A stretch of 51,377 nt of DNA from an uncultured Lachnospiraceae bacterium (GTDB taxonomy: Bacteria > Bacillota > Clostridia > Lachnospirales > Lachnospiraceae). Where the stretch lies: positions 1 to 51,377 of the forward strand of contig CAMUMG010000014.1 of assembly GCA_947089905.1 (NCBI GenBank), read 5' to 3'. The notes under the pieces were generated by a model. That model had not been told where the DNA came from. It did no database searches and worked only from the letters and a program-made list of their open reading frames with translations. Below, in pieces: positions 8,379 to 16,897 of this stretch. A program made the position numbers and the translations under genes. Every line of letters begins with the position of its first letter. The first letter of the stretch is position 1.

Positions 8379-9512
8379 ATGCGAAAGAAGATAGGTATTT
8401 TTACTTGGTGTAACCGTGGAGTGAATTATGGACAAACACTTCAGGCGTTTGCAATGTATCGTCTTATGCGTAAAATGGGTTGTCAAGCGAAATTAATTCA
8501 ATATAGAAAGAGAATTGAAGAAGAACCTATAAATAATGATCTAGGAAATCCCTATGCAAATTCTATCTATGAATTTTTTTGGGGATTATATAGAGCTGGA
8601 AGTGATTTCTGGAAGGAAAAAATTAAATTTGATATTTTTACAAAAAGATATATTAAGACTTCTGCCTTTTGTTACGATAAACAAAAAGCAGAAAGAGAAA
8701 TTGAAGATTGTGATGCGATTGTTTGTGGAAGTGATCAAATCTGGAATCCCGCTTCCTTTGATCCAGTATATTTCTTAAATTTAGGAAAAGAATCTTTGAA
8801 AAGGATTTCCTATGCCCCAAGTATTAATGATGATATTGATTTTGATAAGAAAAAACATATTTATCGTCGTATGTCAGACTGTTTGAAACGAATAGATGCT
8901 CTATCTGTTCGGGAAGATATTGGAGTTACTATTATAGAAAAAATATCTGGTTTAAATGCAGTACAGGTACTAGATCCAACACTTCTTTTACCATATACAG
9001 AATGGGATAAAGTTGCGTCAAAGAGATTACTTCACAAGCCATATCTGATATGTTATGTTTTAGGAGAAATTGCACAACAAGAAGAAACGATAGTAAGAAT
9101 TGCAAAAGAAAGAGGAATATCCAATATTTATTTTATTAATACAAGAAATACTCAAAACTATCAAAAACAATCAAAAGAATTAAGGGAATTAAAGGGAATT
9201 GGACCGAAGGACTTTGTTTCCTTAATTAAATATGCAGATGTTGTTTTTACAGATTCCTTTCATGCTACTGCATTTTCTATTAATTATCAAAAAGAATTTT
9301 TTGCTTTTCGTAGATATCAGATGGCAACAGAATATGGAGGGGCTTCTAGAATTCAATCTATTTTAAGACTATTACAATTAGAAGAACGTTTTATTGATGC
9401 CAAAACTGAAACTGCTTTTATGAAACTAATTGACTATAAAAAAGCTTCCAATCGATTGAATCAAGAGAGGAAAAAGTCATATCACTTTTTAAAGGAGGCT
9501 TTGAATGATTGA
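8379..9512 (+). CDS. Polysaccharide pyruvyl transferase family protein
   Basis: This 377-aa protein carries the family landmarks: an N-terminal VNYGQTLQAFAMY motif, the central CDAIVCGSDQIWNP motif and the late TDSFHATAFSI motif. Members such as CsaB and WcaK transfer pyruvate from phosphoenolpyruvate to a sugar to make a ketal on cell-surface polymers. It overlaps the next gene by 8 bp, and that gene encodes the FrhB-like protein often found beside such enzymes in capsule loci. The role in decorating a surface glycan is well supported by context; the acceptor sugar is unknown. Confidence 0.85.
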   Translation: MRKKIGIFTWCNRGVNYGQTLQAFAMYRLMRKMGCQAKLIQYRKRIEEEPINNDLGNPYANSIYEFFWGLYRAGSDFWKEKIKFDIFTKRYIKTSAFCYDKQKAEREIEDCDAIVCGSDQIWNPASFDPVYFLNLGKESLKRISYAPSINDDIDFDKKKHIYRRMSDCLKRIDALSVREDIGVTIIEKISGLNAVQVLDPTLLLPYTEWDKVASKRLLHKPYLICYVLGEIAQQEETIVRIAKERGISNIYFINTRNTQNYQKQSKELRELKGIGPKDFVSLIKYADVVFTDSFHATAFSINYQKEFFAFRRYQMATEYGGASRIQSILRLLQLEERFIDAKTETAFMKLIDYKKASNRLNQERKKSYHFLKEALND

Positions 9513-10992
9513 TAGGATAAAGAAGGAAGAATGTTGTGGATGTAGTGCCTGTGCAGCAATATGTCCTAACAGCTGTATTCAGATAGAACAAGATTTAGAA
9601 GGTTTTTATCATCCAAAACTAAACTCACAAAACTGTATAGAGTGTAAAAAATGTCTTACAATCTGTCCTGTCAATCAAAATGAAACTTCTATCTATCTAA
9701 ACGGTGAGGAAAAGGTTACACAAGCTTACGCAGCGTATAATACAGAACTTTTAGAACGATATGCTAGTTCTTCTGGAGGAATCTTTACTTTACTGGCAAA
9801 CTGGGTGATTGAAAGAGAAGGAATTGTTTTTGGAGCTGCATTTGATGAGAACTTTCAAGTAAAGCATATTGGAATAGACTCTAAAGAACAAATAAAACAG
9901 TTACAGGGTTCCAAATATGTACAAAGTCAGATAGGAGATACTTTTTTACAGACAAAAACTTATTTAGAAGAAGGGCGCTTGGTATTATTTTCTGGAACAC
10001 CATGTCAGATTGAGGGATTACTTCATTTTCTCAAAAAGCCATATGAAAATCTAATTACTGTAGATGTATTTTGTACAGGAGTCCCAAGTCCAAAAATATG
10101 GAAAGATTATTTGGAATATCGCAAAGAACAAGCCTATGCTAAAAAAATAGAACATATCAATTTCCGAAATAAATCGGAGGGATGGGAAAATTATAGAGTT
10201 TACTTTTCCTTTGATAATGGAATAGAGTATACTAAAGGCTCTAAAGAAGATAGTTATATGCAGGGATTTATCCGTGGAATTTTTCTACAACCAGCTTGTT
10301 ATCAATGTAAATTTAAAGGGATAAAGCGCAATAGTGATTTAACTTTAGGAGACTTTTGGGGGATCCGAAAAGAACTACCAGAATATTATAATTTTTATGG
10401 TGTATCTGCAATCTTACTTCATTCCCAAAAAGGAGAAAAACTTTTAAAGCAACTTGATCAAATCAAGTTGAAAGAAGTATCGGTAGAGAGTGTATTAAGA
10501 GGAAATAAAAATGCAGTAAAAAGTGTTACAGCAGTTGCAAGAAGAGAAATATTTTTTGACGCATATGAAAATCAAAAACTAACTCTTATAGAAGCAATTA
10601 AAAAGGCAGTTGGACAAGATATTGGACAAGGAAGATTAAGACAATATTTTAATCTTTTAAAACAGTGGGTAGAAAATTTACAAAATAGACAATTTTTATA
10701 TGAAAAGTTACTTCAAAAAGAGGTTCACAAAATAGGATTAATTGGACTAGGGGATATTGGAAAAAGGTTAAAAAAGGAATTAGAATTAGATCCCAACAAT
10801 ATTGAAATCTGTTTTATATTAGATGAAAATGAAATAGAGTTTGAGCAGCAGTTAGAAGAGGTAAAGTCAAAGTCTTGCGATCTTATTATTATTTGTTCTT
10901 TTGTAGATTTTTATGAATTAAGGGAACGACTATTAAACAAAGGTTATTTAAAAGAAAAAATAGTATCATTAAAAGATTTGGTAACACAATAG
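9505..10992 (+). CDS. FrhB-like Fe-S protein (F420 hydrogenase beta family) with C-terminal Rossmann module
   Basis: The 495-aa protein begins with two 4Fe-4S motifs (CCGCSACAAICP and CIECKKCLTICP, within residues 9-52). An FrhB/FdhB-type domain follows, with YASSSGGIF, FSGTPCQIEG and a further Cys pair (CYQCKF). From about residue 407 a Rossmann module (IGLIGLGDIG, CFILDEN, LIIICS) has been added. Family members in polysaccharide loci are thought to catalyse flavin-dependent redox steps on sugars; this is inferred from context and not from F420 metabolism. The start overlaps the pyruvyl transferase gene and has AAAGGAGG upstream. Confidence 0.82.
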   Translation: MIDRIKKEECCGCSACAAICPNSCIQIEQDLEGFYHPKLNSQNCIECKKCLTICPVNQNETSIYLNGEEKVTQAYAAYNTELLERYASSSGGIFTLLANWVIEREGIVFGAAFDENFQVKHIGIDSKEQIKQLQGSKYVQSQIGDTFLQTKTYLEEGRLVLFSGTPCQIEGLLHFLKKPYENLITVDVFCTGVPSPKIWKDYLEYRKEQAYAKKIEHINFRNKSEGWENYRVYFSFDNGIEYTKGSKEDSYMQGFIRGIFLQPACYQCKFKGIKRNSDLTLGDFWGIRKELPEYYNFYGVSAILLHSQKGEKLLKQLDQIKLKEVSVESVLRGNKNAVKSVTAVARREIFFDAYENQKLTLIEAIKKAVGQDIGQGRLRQYFNLLKQWVENLQNRQFLYEKLLQKEVHKIGLIGLGDIGKRLKKELELDPNNIEICFILDENEIEFEQQLEEVKSKSCDLIIICSFVDFYELRERLLNKGYLKEKIVSLKDLVTQ

Positions 10993-11041
10993 TTATAAAT
11001 GTTTATTGATATTATAAAGATATAAAAAATTTAAAGGTTTG

Positions 11042-11126
11042 AAAATAAATTTATATAAGAGTTGTAGTTTTACAATTTTGGTAATTCTATACTAATAAAA
11101 CTTAATTCTTATATAAATTTTATTTT
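11042..11126. promoter_or_regulatory. Long inverted repeat around a possible promoter
   Basis: The arms 11042-11059 and 11108-11126 are inverted repeats of about 18 bp with one indel (AATTTATATAAG type). Between them lies TATACT (11088-11093), a good -10, without a clear -35. The element sits in the 226-bp gap between the FrhB-like gene and the GltS-like gene. It could be a repressor site flanking the promoter of the carrier gene, or simply the end of the upstream operon. There is no T-run, so it is not a typical terminator. Confidence 0.4.
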
Positions 11127-11218
11127 TACAGTTAAACATAACTTATTGAAAATTACACTTACTGTAAATGAAATGAAAGGAGAGATAATTTTAATATAAA
11201 AAGAAAGGAAGAAACAAA

Positions 11219-12571
11219 ATGGCAGTAATGATGGCAATTGGATGGATTTCAATTATGTTGCTATTTGGTATGGTACTAAGGGCAAAGGTAAAAATTTTAA
11301 GAGGAATGTTAATGCCAGCTAGTGTTATTGGTGGAATTATTGGATTTTTTGTACTAAATAGCAATATAGTTTCAGATGTAGATTATAAAGTCTATTCTGA
11401 TTTAGTTAATTTTCTTTTTACACTATCCTTTATTTCCATTGGTTTAACAGGTGTTTCAAAAGAAGAAAAAAAAGGTAATACAGTTTCTAAAGAAATTGTT
11501 AAAGGCTCAATGGGAATGGGATTTATATGGACAGTTTTATATGCGATAACCCCAATTATTGGATATTATACAATAACTATTTTGGGTACAAAAGTTGAAA
11601 TGGATGGATTATATGGACTAATGATTCCATTTGCATTTTGTCAAGGTCCAGGTCAATCAGTAGCATTTGGAACAATTATTGAACGAGGAGGTTGGTCTAA
11701 TGCAACACAGGTTGCAGTTACATATGCCTCTATTGGATTTTTATTTGCCTTTTTAATAGGTGTGCCAATAGCAAAGTATGGAATAAAAAAGGGTTTAGCT
11801 CAATATTCCGGTTCTATAACTGAGAGCATAGCAAAGGGTATTTATTCTCCAAAAGAGCAAAAAGAATCTTGTGGTAAGATAACTACTTATAGTGGAAATA
11901 TTGATGTTTTAGCATTTCATTTTGCATTAATTGGTCTTTGCTTTATTCTTGCACAATATTTAGGAAAAATATTTTCTTATATTCCGGGATATTTTGGAGA
12001 AACTTTTTCTTCTATGACCTTTTTAAATGGTATGTTATGTGCATATTTTGTGAAGTGGGTTATGGGCAAACTGGGAATTAAAAAATATCATGATAGTATT
12101 TTACAAACTAGAATTACTGGATTATGTACAGACTTTTTAGTTTGTGGAGCATTTATGTCCATTCAAATTTCAATAATTAGTAGATGGATACTTCCAATAC
12201 TTGGAGTTTGCATTGTTACAGGAATAGTAACATTAATATTTGCCCTATATTTTGGTCCACGTTTAGGAGGAAAATGTGATTTCGAACGCACATTAGGACT
12301 GTGGGGATGTCTTACAGGAACTTGTCCAACAGGCGTTGCCCTAATTCGTATTGTAGATCCCCATTTGCAAACAACGGCTGCAACAGAGATGGGGGCGATG
12401 AATATTGCAATGTTGCCTTCTTATTTTGTAACTACTGCAATTTTGGGATATAGTATAGGACAATTATCATTTTTTTCTATGTTAATTCAATGTATCATCA
12501 CCTTTTTAGTTATTTTAGTTTTAATGAAAGTATTTCGACTTTGGGGAAAACCAAAATTTTCTTTTTGGTAA
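11219..12571 (+). CDS. GltS-type sodium:glutamate symporter family carrier
   Basis: This 450-aa protein has about ten to twelve hydrophobic segments and the two family hairpin motifs, CQGPGQSVAFGT near residue 145 and GLWGCLTGTCPTGVA near residue 360. Family members move glutamate or related anions inward with Na+. The protein is longer at its central loop than E. coli GltS. An AAAGGAAG site precedes ATG 11219. It stands between the glycan operon and the PP-loop genes, so its substrate may be an amino acid used by the latter. That link is inference from position only. Confidence 0.75.
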   Translation: MAVMMAIGWISIMLLFGMVLRAKVKILRGMLMPASVIGGIIGFFVLNSNIVSDVDYKVYSDLVNFLFTLSFISIGLTGVSKEEKKGNTVSKEIVKGSMGMGFIWTVLYAITPIIGYYTITILGTKVEMDGLYGLMIPFAFCQGPGQSVAFGTIIERGGWSNATQVAVTYASIGFLFAFLIGVPIAKYGIKKGLAQYSGSITESIAKGIYSPKEQKESCGKITTYSGNIDVLAFHFALIGLCFILAQYLGKIFSYIPGYFGETFSSMTFLNGMLCAYFVKWVMGKLGIKKYHDSILQTRITGLCTDFLVCGAFMSIQISIISRWILPILGVCIVTGIVTLIFALYFGPRLGGKCDFERTLGLWGCLTGTCPTGVALIRIVDPHLQTTAATEMGAMNIAMLPSYFVTTAILGYSIGQLSFFSMLIQCIITFLVILVLMKVFRLWGKPKFSFW

Positions 12572-12617
12572 CCATAAATCAATAATTTAAAAGAAAAAAG
12601 AAGGAGGAAATAAGTAT

Positions 12618-14075
12618 ATGATTTTTGGAGTTCCTAAAATAGTAGAAGGGGAAAAGACTTCTAGGTTAGTTTGTAATATTACAGTTGGTCAGAAGGTTGA
12701 AGAGGTTTGGTTTGAGGTAGAAAAGGAATACGAACAGTATTTATGTGCTGATCGTGTTGATGCTTTTGTAATTGGCTTGTTATCTTGGGCGATGAGAAAT
12801 GGAGAAGATATTGTTTGTGAAGCACCTATGACAGAAATGTTATTATATAATATTGAAAAATTTCTACTTCCTAGTGTAACCCCCAATGCACATAAACTCT
12901 ATTGTCCAACTATTTCTGCAGATACGATAGAGTGTATTAAAGATACAGCAGGTGCAGTAGGAACAGGTGCTTCTTGTGGAATTGACTCTTTTCATACGAT
13001 CATGAATCATTTAAATTCTAAGTTTGAAAGTATGAATTTAACCCACCTTTATCTAAATAATGTAGGGGCTTATAAAAGAGCTGATGAAGATCAACAAGTC
13101 AGAATGTCTGTAATTCAGAGAGCGCAAGAAGTATCTAAAGAGTTGAATTTAAAATTAATAGTTACAGATTCTAATATTTCAGAAATTTTTCCTCAGAATC
13201 ACGCATTAACAAATACTTATACATCTATGTTTGCAGTATTTTGTCTGCAGAAACTTTGGAAAGTGTACTATTATTCTTCTGGTTCAGACTTTTCTCATTT
13301 TTCTTTAAAGAATAATGATTTAAATGATACTGCCTACTATGATCTGCTTCTTTTGGACTGTTTTAGTTTACCAAATATAAAATTATATTCTGAAGGGGCA
13401 ACTAAAAATCGTTTTCAAAAAATACAACAGGTATCTTCGTTTCCACTTGCGAAGAAATATTTACATGTTTGTATTAGAAAAGAAAATAATTGTGGGAAAT
13501 GTGATAAATGTAAAAAGACAATGTTAGTATTTGATGCTATTGGAAAATTAAAAGACTTTAATCATGTATTTAATACAGAACAATATTATAAGGAACGAGA
13601 CAGCTATTTAGGCCTAACATACATGAAAAAAGAAATTGGAAATATGTATTACAATGATATTTATAATGTCCTAAAAGAAGATCCCCAAATGCAGCAGGTA
13701 GAAAAGCGCTTAGATGATCAGGCAAAGCAGTGTGCCAAACAATTAGAAGGAAAAGAATTGGTTATTTATGGTGCTAAGGCAACAGGTCTGATGCTTTATA
13801 CTAGACTTAAAAAGGCAGGATATAATCAGTTACTCTATTGGATAGATCGGGATGAAGTTTTGCAGGGGATGATAAAGGAAGGAAAACCAATTATATCGTA
13901 TGAGGAATGGAAAGAGGCGTCTAAAAAATTAGATTTATCAAAGGTTTGTATGATAATATCTGTACTTAGCCAAAAAGAAGAGGTACTTTGCAAGGTTAGA
14001 GAGGATTTTGGAAGTGAACTAGAAATTATTGATAAAAGTCAGATTGCTTTTGATTATTTAGAAGATATCTTATAA
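12618..14075 (+). CDS. PP-loop ATP-pyrophosphatase with C-terminal Rossmann module, paralogue A
   Basis: In this 485-aa protein, residues 115-124 (GTGASCGIDS) form a PP-loop like that of QueC and sugar amidotransferases, which activate a carbonyl or carboxyl by adenylation. A zinc-type cysteine knuckle follows (C285, C292, C295, C298). Residues of about 378-485 are the recurrent Rossmann module (LVIYGAKATG, YWIDRD). No queuosine genes accompany it, so a role in modifying a sugar or a small molecule is more likely than QueC itself. It has an AAGGAGGAAA site and is followed by a hairpin and a second copy. The family name is unknown to me. Confidence 0.68.
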   Translation: MIFGVPKIVEGEKTSRLVCNITVGQKVEEVWFEVEKEYEQYLCADRVDAFVIGLLSWAMRNGEDIVCEAPMTEMLLYNIEKFLLPSVTPNAHKLYCPTISADTIECIKDTAGAVGTGASCGIDSFHTIMNHLNSKFESMNLTHLYLNNVGAYKRADEDQQVRMSVIQRAQEVSKELNLKLIVTDSNISEIFPQNHALTNTYTSMFAVFCLQKLWKVYYYSSGSDFSHFSLKNNDLNDTAYYDLLLLDCFSLPNIKLYSEGATKNRFQKIQQVSSFPLAKKYLHVCIRKENNCGKCDKCKKTMLVFDAIGKLKDFNHVFNTEQYYKERDSYLGLTYMKKEIGNMYYNDIYNVLKEDPQMQQVEKRLDDQAKQCAKQLEGKELVIYGAKATGLMLYTRLKKAGYNQLLYWIDRDEVLQGMIKEGKPIISYEEWKEASKKLDLSKVCMIISVLSQKEEVLCKVREDFGSELEIIDKSQIAFDYLEDIL

Positions 14076-14089
14076 ATATAAATTTAAAG

Positions 14090-14137
14090 GTTTATATCCA
14101 CATTTTTATTAAAGTTTTAAAAAATGTGGATATAAAC
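14090..14137 (+). promoter_or_regulatory. Perfect 18-bp hairpin between the PP-loop paralogues
   Basis: The arms 14090-14107 and 14120-14137 (TTTATATCCACATTTTT type) pair perfectly around a 12-nt loop. No T-run follows, so it is not a standard terminator. It may reduce read-through, or mark an RNA end that sets the relative amounts of the two paralogues. Confidence 0.5.
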
Positions 14138-14169
14138 TTAATTACACAAAAGAGGAAAGGAATAACAAT

Positions 14170-15624
14170 ATGATTTTTGGAATTCCAGAAATAATAGAGA
14201 ATGAAAAAACTTCTAGGCTGGTTTGTAATGTTACAGTTGGTGAAGAGGTTCGAGAAATTTGGTTTGAAGTAGAAAAGGAATACGGACAGTATTTATGTGC
14301 TGATCGTCTTGATGCTTTTGTAATTGGCTTGTTATCTTGGGCAATGAGAAATGGAGAAGATATTATTTGTAAGGCACCTATAACAGAAATGTTATTATAT
14401 AATATTAAAAAGTTTCTACTTCCTAGTGTAACAGAAAATGCAAAAAAACTGTATTGTCCTATTATTTCCGCAAATACAATAGATTGTATTAAAGATGGAT
14501 GGGGGGGGGTAGGAACAGGTGTTTCTTGTGGTATTGATTCATTTTATACAATTTTAAATCATTTGAATTCTAAATTTACACATATGAATCTAACTCATCT
14601 TTGTCTGAATAATGTTGGAGCCTATAATAGTGCTCATGATGCAGAAACAGTTAGAACAACTGCTATTTGGAGAGCACAAAAAGTAGCAGAAGAATTAAAT
14701 TTAAAGTTATTAATTACAAACTCCAACTTTGCAGAAGTCTTTCCCCAAAATCATTTACTGACTAATACTTATAGTTCTATGTTTGCAGTATTTTGTTTAC
14801 AAAAACTTTGGAGAGTATACTATTATTCATCCTGTTTAGATTTTTCCCAGTTTTCTCTAAAAAACAACGAATTATATGATACCGCGTATTATGATTTACT
14901 TCTTTTGAATTGTTTTAGTTTACCGAACATAAAGTTATATTCTGAAGGAGCAATAAAAACTCGATTAGAAAAAGTAAGACAAGTTTCTTCATTCCCAGTA
15001 GTTAAAAGATATTTAAATGTTTGTATTAGAAAAGAAAATAATTGTGGGAAATGTAGTAAGTGTAAAAGAACTATATTAGAACTTGATGTAGTTGGAAAAC
15101 TAAAAGAGTTTAATCATGTATTTGATACAGAAGAATATTATAGAGAAAGAGATAGATATTTAGGTTTAACTTATATAAAAAGAGAAATTAATGATATGTT
15201 TTATCAAGATATTTATAATGGTCTAAAAGATGATCCTCAAATGCAGCAGGTAGAAAAACGCTTAGAAGAGCATGTAAAACAGTGTGTACAACAATTACAG
15301 GGGAAGAAATTGGTCATTTATGGAGCTGGAGAAGTTGGACTAATGCTTTATACATTACTAAAAAAAGAAGGTTATGATCAATTACTTTATTGGATTGATA
15401 AAAATGATACTTTACAGGGAAGGAAAAAAGTGGGAATCCCGATTTTGTCTTATGAAGAATGGAAAAAAACAGCTAAAGATTTAGATTTATCAGAAATTTG
15501 TATCTTAATATCTGTAATTAGACAAAGTAACGCAGTAACTCAAAAAATCAGAGAAGATTTTGGAGATAAATTAGAAATTGTTGAGAGAAGTAAGATTGCT
15601 TTTGATTGGTTAGAAGACGTATAA
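14170..15624 (+). CDS. PP-loop ATP-pyrophosphatase with C-terminal Rossmann module, paralogue B (probably phase variable)
   Basis: This 484-aa protein is collinear with paralogue A across its length: PP-loop GTGVSCGIDS around 115-124, a CGKCSKC knuckle near 291, and the Rossmann module from about 377 (LVIYGAGEVG, YWIDKN). It differs just before the PP-loop, where codons for Gly-Trp-Gly-Gly-Val are built on nine consecutive G residues (14501-14509). The frame as sequenced is intact. Gain or loss of one G would truncate the protein near residue 115, before the active site. It has a GAGGAAAGGA site. The duplication suggests two related substrates or an on/off variant of the same activity. Confidence 0.68.
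   Translation: MIFGIPEIIENEKTSRLVCNVTVGEEVREIWFEVEKEYGQYLCADRLDAFVIGLLSWAMRNGEDIICKAPITEMLLYNIKKFLLPSVTENAKKLYCPIISANTIDCIKDGWGGVGTGVSCGIDSFYTILNHLNSKFTHMNLTHLCLNNVGAYNSAHDAETVRTTAIWRAQKVAEELNLKLLITNSNFAEVFPQNHLLTNTYSSMFAVFCLQKLWRVYYYSSCLDFSQFSLKNNELYDTAYYDLLLLNCFSLPNIKLYSEGAIKTRLEKVRQVSSFPVVKRYLNVCIRKENNCGKCSKCKRTILELDVVGKLKEFNHVFDTEEYYRERDRYLGLTYIKREINDMFYQDIYNGLKDDPQMQQVEKRLEEHVKQCVQQLQGKKLVIYGAGEVGLMLYTLLKKEGYDQLLYWIDKNDTLQGRKKVGIPILSYEEWKKTAKDLDLSEICILISVIRQSNAVTQKIREDFGDKLEIVERSKIAFDWLEDV
14501..14509 (+). repeat. G9 homopolymer inside the coding sequence
   Basis: Nine G residues in a row lie within paralogue B in a genome of roughly one third G+C, where such a run is very unlikely by chance. 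The same region in paralogue A is a mixed GATACAGCAGGTGCAG. Runs like this undergo slipped-strand changes and commonly control phase-variable surface-modification genes. Confidence 0.7.
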
Positions 15625-15628
15625 ACGA

Positions 15629-15693
15629 TTGTTTTTTCCTTTCCTAAATGGTATAGTATATGTATTATAAATAATACTATTTAGGAAAGGAAA
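15629..15693 (+). promoter_or_regulatory. Promoter inside a 20-bp hairpin that masks the ribosome site
   Basis: TTGTTT (15629-15634), 17 bp and TATAGT (15652-15657, preceded by TGG) form a promoter. Arms 15635-15654 and 15674-15693 pair over 20 bp with a single G-T pair, and the right arm contains the AGGAAAGGAAA ribosome site of the gene at 15698. A transcript entering from upstream would hide that site. One started from this promoter (near 15664) lacks the left arm and leaves it free. Confidence 0.6.
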
Positions 15694-15697
15694 TTTT

Positions 15698-16897
15698 ATG
15701 TTTATATATTGGGATGGATATGAGATTGATGGCTCTGATACGGATTTTAGTATTATACTGCCAGAGAATGTACAGATAATGGAACTGGTTGAGATATTTT
15801 TAAAAAATCCTTTACTTGATAGAAAGAAAAGTCCAGAGATTACATTTTATAAAGGAAGGATAAGGAAAATTCTATCAATGGAAGAATTAAGACAGAAAGT
15901 GCTTTCTGGAGATTATCCGCCAATAGAAATTACTATAAACTGTCTTCACCCAGAAGAATTAGAAGAGTCTTTACGAAATGAAATTTATGCTATTAGTAAA
16001 AGAAGAGAGCCAAAAGAGGAAGCATATGGGAAGGTAGAACACCCCTGTACTGCACCATTTAAACAAGATTATTATACTCGCGGAGAAATGACAGTGGTTC
16101 TTTGTATTAGTAATAATAAAATTACTTATGACGAAGAATTAGTAGATGGCTATATAACAAACATAGAATTGCTTCAGTTTAGTGATCAAGCAATGCCTTA
16201 TGTTGAATTAAATGTTGGACCAGGCTTTTATTATGAGTATGCTATTTATTTAGTTGATTATTTAAAGAATAACTTTCCTTCCATTGCTACTTATGGAGGT
16301 TTAGATTGTACAGGAGAATGGATAGGAGGCTGTACGTATTCAGACTCTCTTTATAGTTTTGAACAAATAGAATTACCTGTTGTCTATAGTGTAAAAAATA
16401 CAATAAAACGTCTTTTAGAATATGATATTTTATGTCCAGCAATTTCTTATTTTAAGAAGAATAAATGGTTCTATGAGCGTATAGAAGAGTTTATCTTATG
16501 TATGGATTGTCCATCCTTTTTAGATGAAAAAAGACGTGACAAATTAAAGGGATATTCTTTTTCTGAGTATATACAGTTAGTAGAGCAGGTTTTAAATAGT
16601 GAAATAAATAATTTTGAAATTATTAGAAAGACAGCTATTCATATTCTGATTCCAGAGCCTAAAAATTATCAAGTCTGTAAGATAGCTTTTCCTATTATCG
16701 AAAGAGATATGAAAGAATATAAAGAAGGAAATTGTTTTGGATATTTTTGTTTTTCCAAACATGGCGAAAAGATTTATGCACAATTTCGAATTTTTTATCA
16801 AATTAAGCCTTACTTTTACACTTTATTAGAGCTGATGCAAACAGGACAGTTAGAAGAAATAAAGGCAGAAACATATCGGAGAAGACATGAAAGTTAA
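15698..16897 (+). CDS. Unknown 399-aa protein coupled to the radical SAM gene
   Basis: I do not recognise this family. It is a soluble protein of mixed composition, rich in Tyr and Glu, with no signal peptide. The N-terminal 40 residues look like a small beta-rich unit, and a Cys-containing stretch (TYGGLDCTGEWIGGC) lies near residue 200. Its stop codon lies 11 bp inside the radical SAM gene, so translation of the two is coupled. It could be a partner, scaffold or substrate-recognition protein for that enzyme. Expression is controlled by the promoter-hairpin just upstream. Confidence 0.7.
   Translation: MFIYWDGYEIDGSDTDFSIILPENVQIMELVEIFLKNPLLDRKKSPEITFYKGRIRKILSMEELRQKVLSGDYPPIEITINCLHPEELEESLRNEIYAISKRREPKEEAYGKVEHPCTAPFKQDYYTRGEMTVVLCISNNKITYDEELVDGYITNIELLQFSDQAMPYVELNVGPGFYYEYAIYLVDYLKNNFPSIATYGGLDCTGEWIGGCTYSDSLYSFEQIELPVVYSVKNTIKRLLEYDILCPAISYFKKNKWFYERIEEFILCMDCPSFLDEKRRDKLKGYSFSEYIQLVEQVLNSEINNFEIIRKTAIHILIPEPKNYQVCKIAFPIIERDMKEYKEGNCFGYFCFSKHGEKIYAQFRIFYQIKPYFYTLLELMQTGQLEEIKAETYRRRHES

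Noticed and set aside
12618..15624. QueC (7-cyano-7-deazaguanine synthase) for the PP-loop genes
   Set aside because: The motif resembles it, but the proteins are twice as long, have an added Rossmann module, and no other queuosine genes occur.
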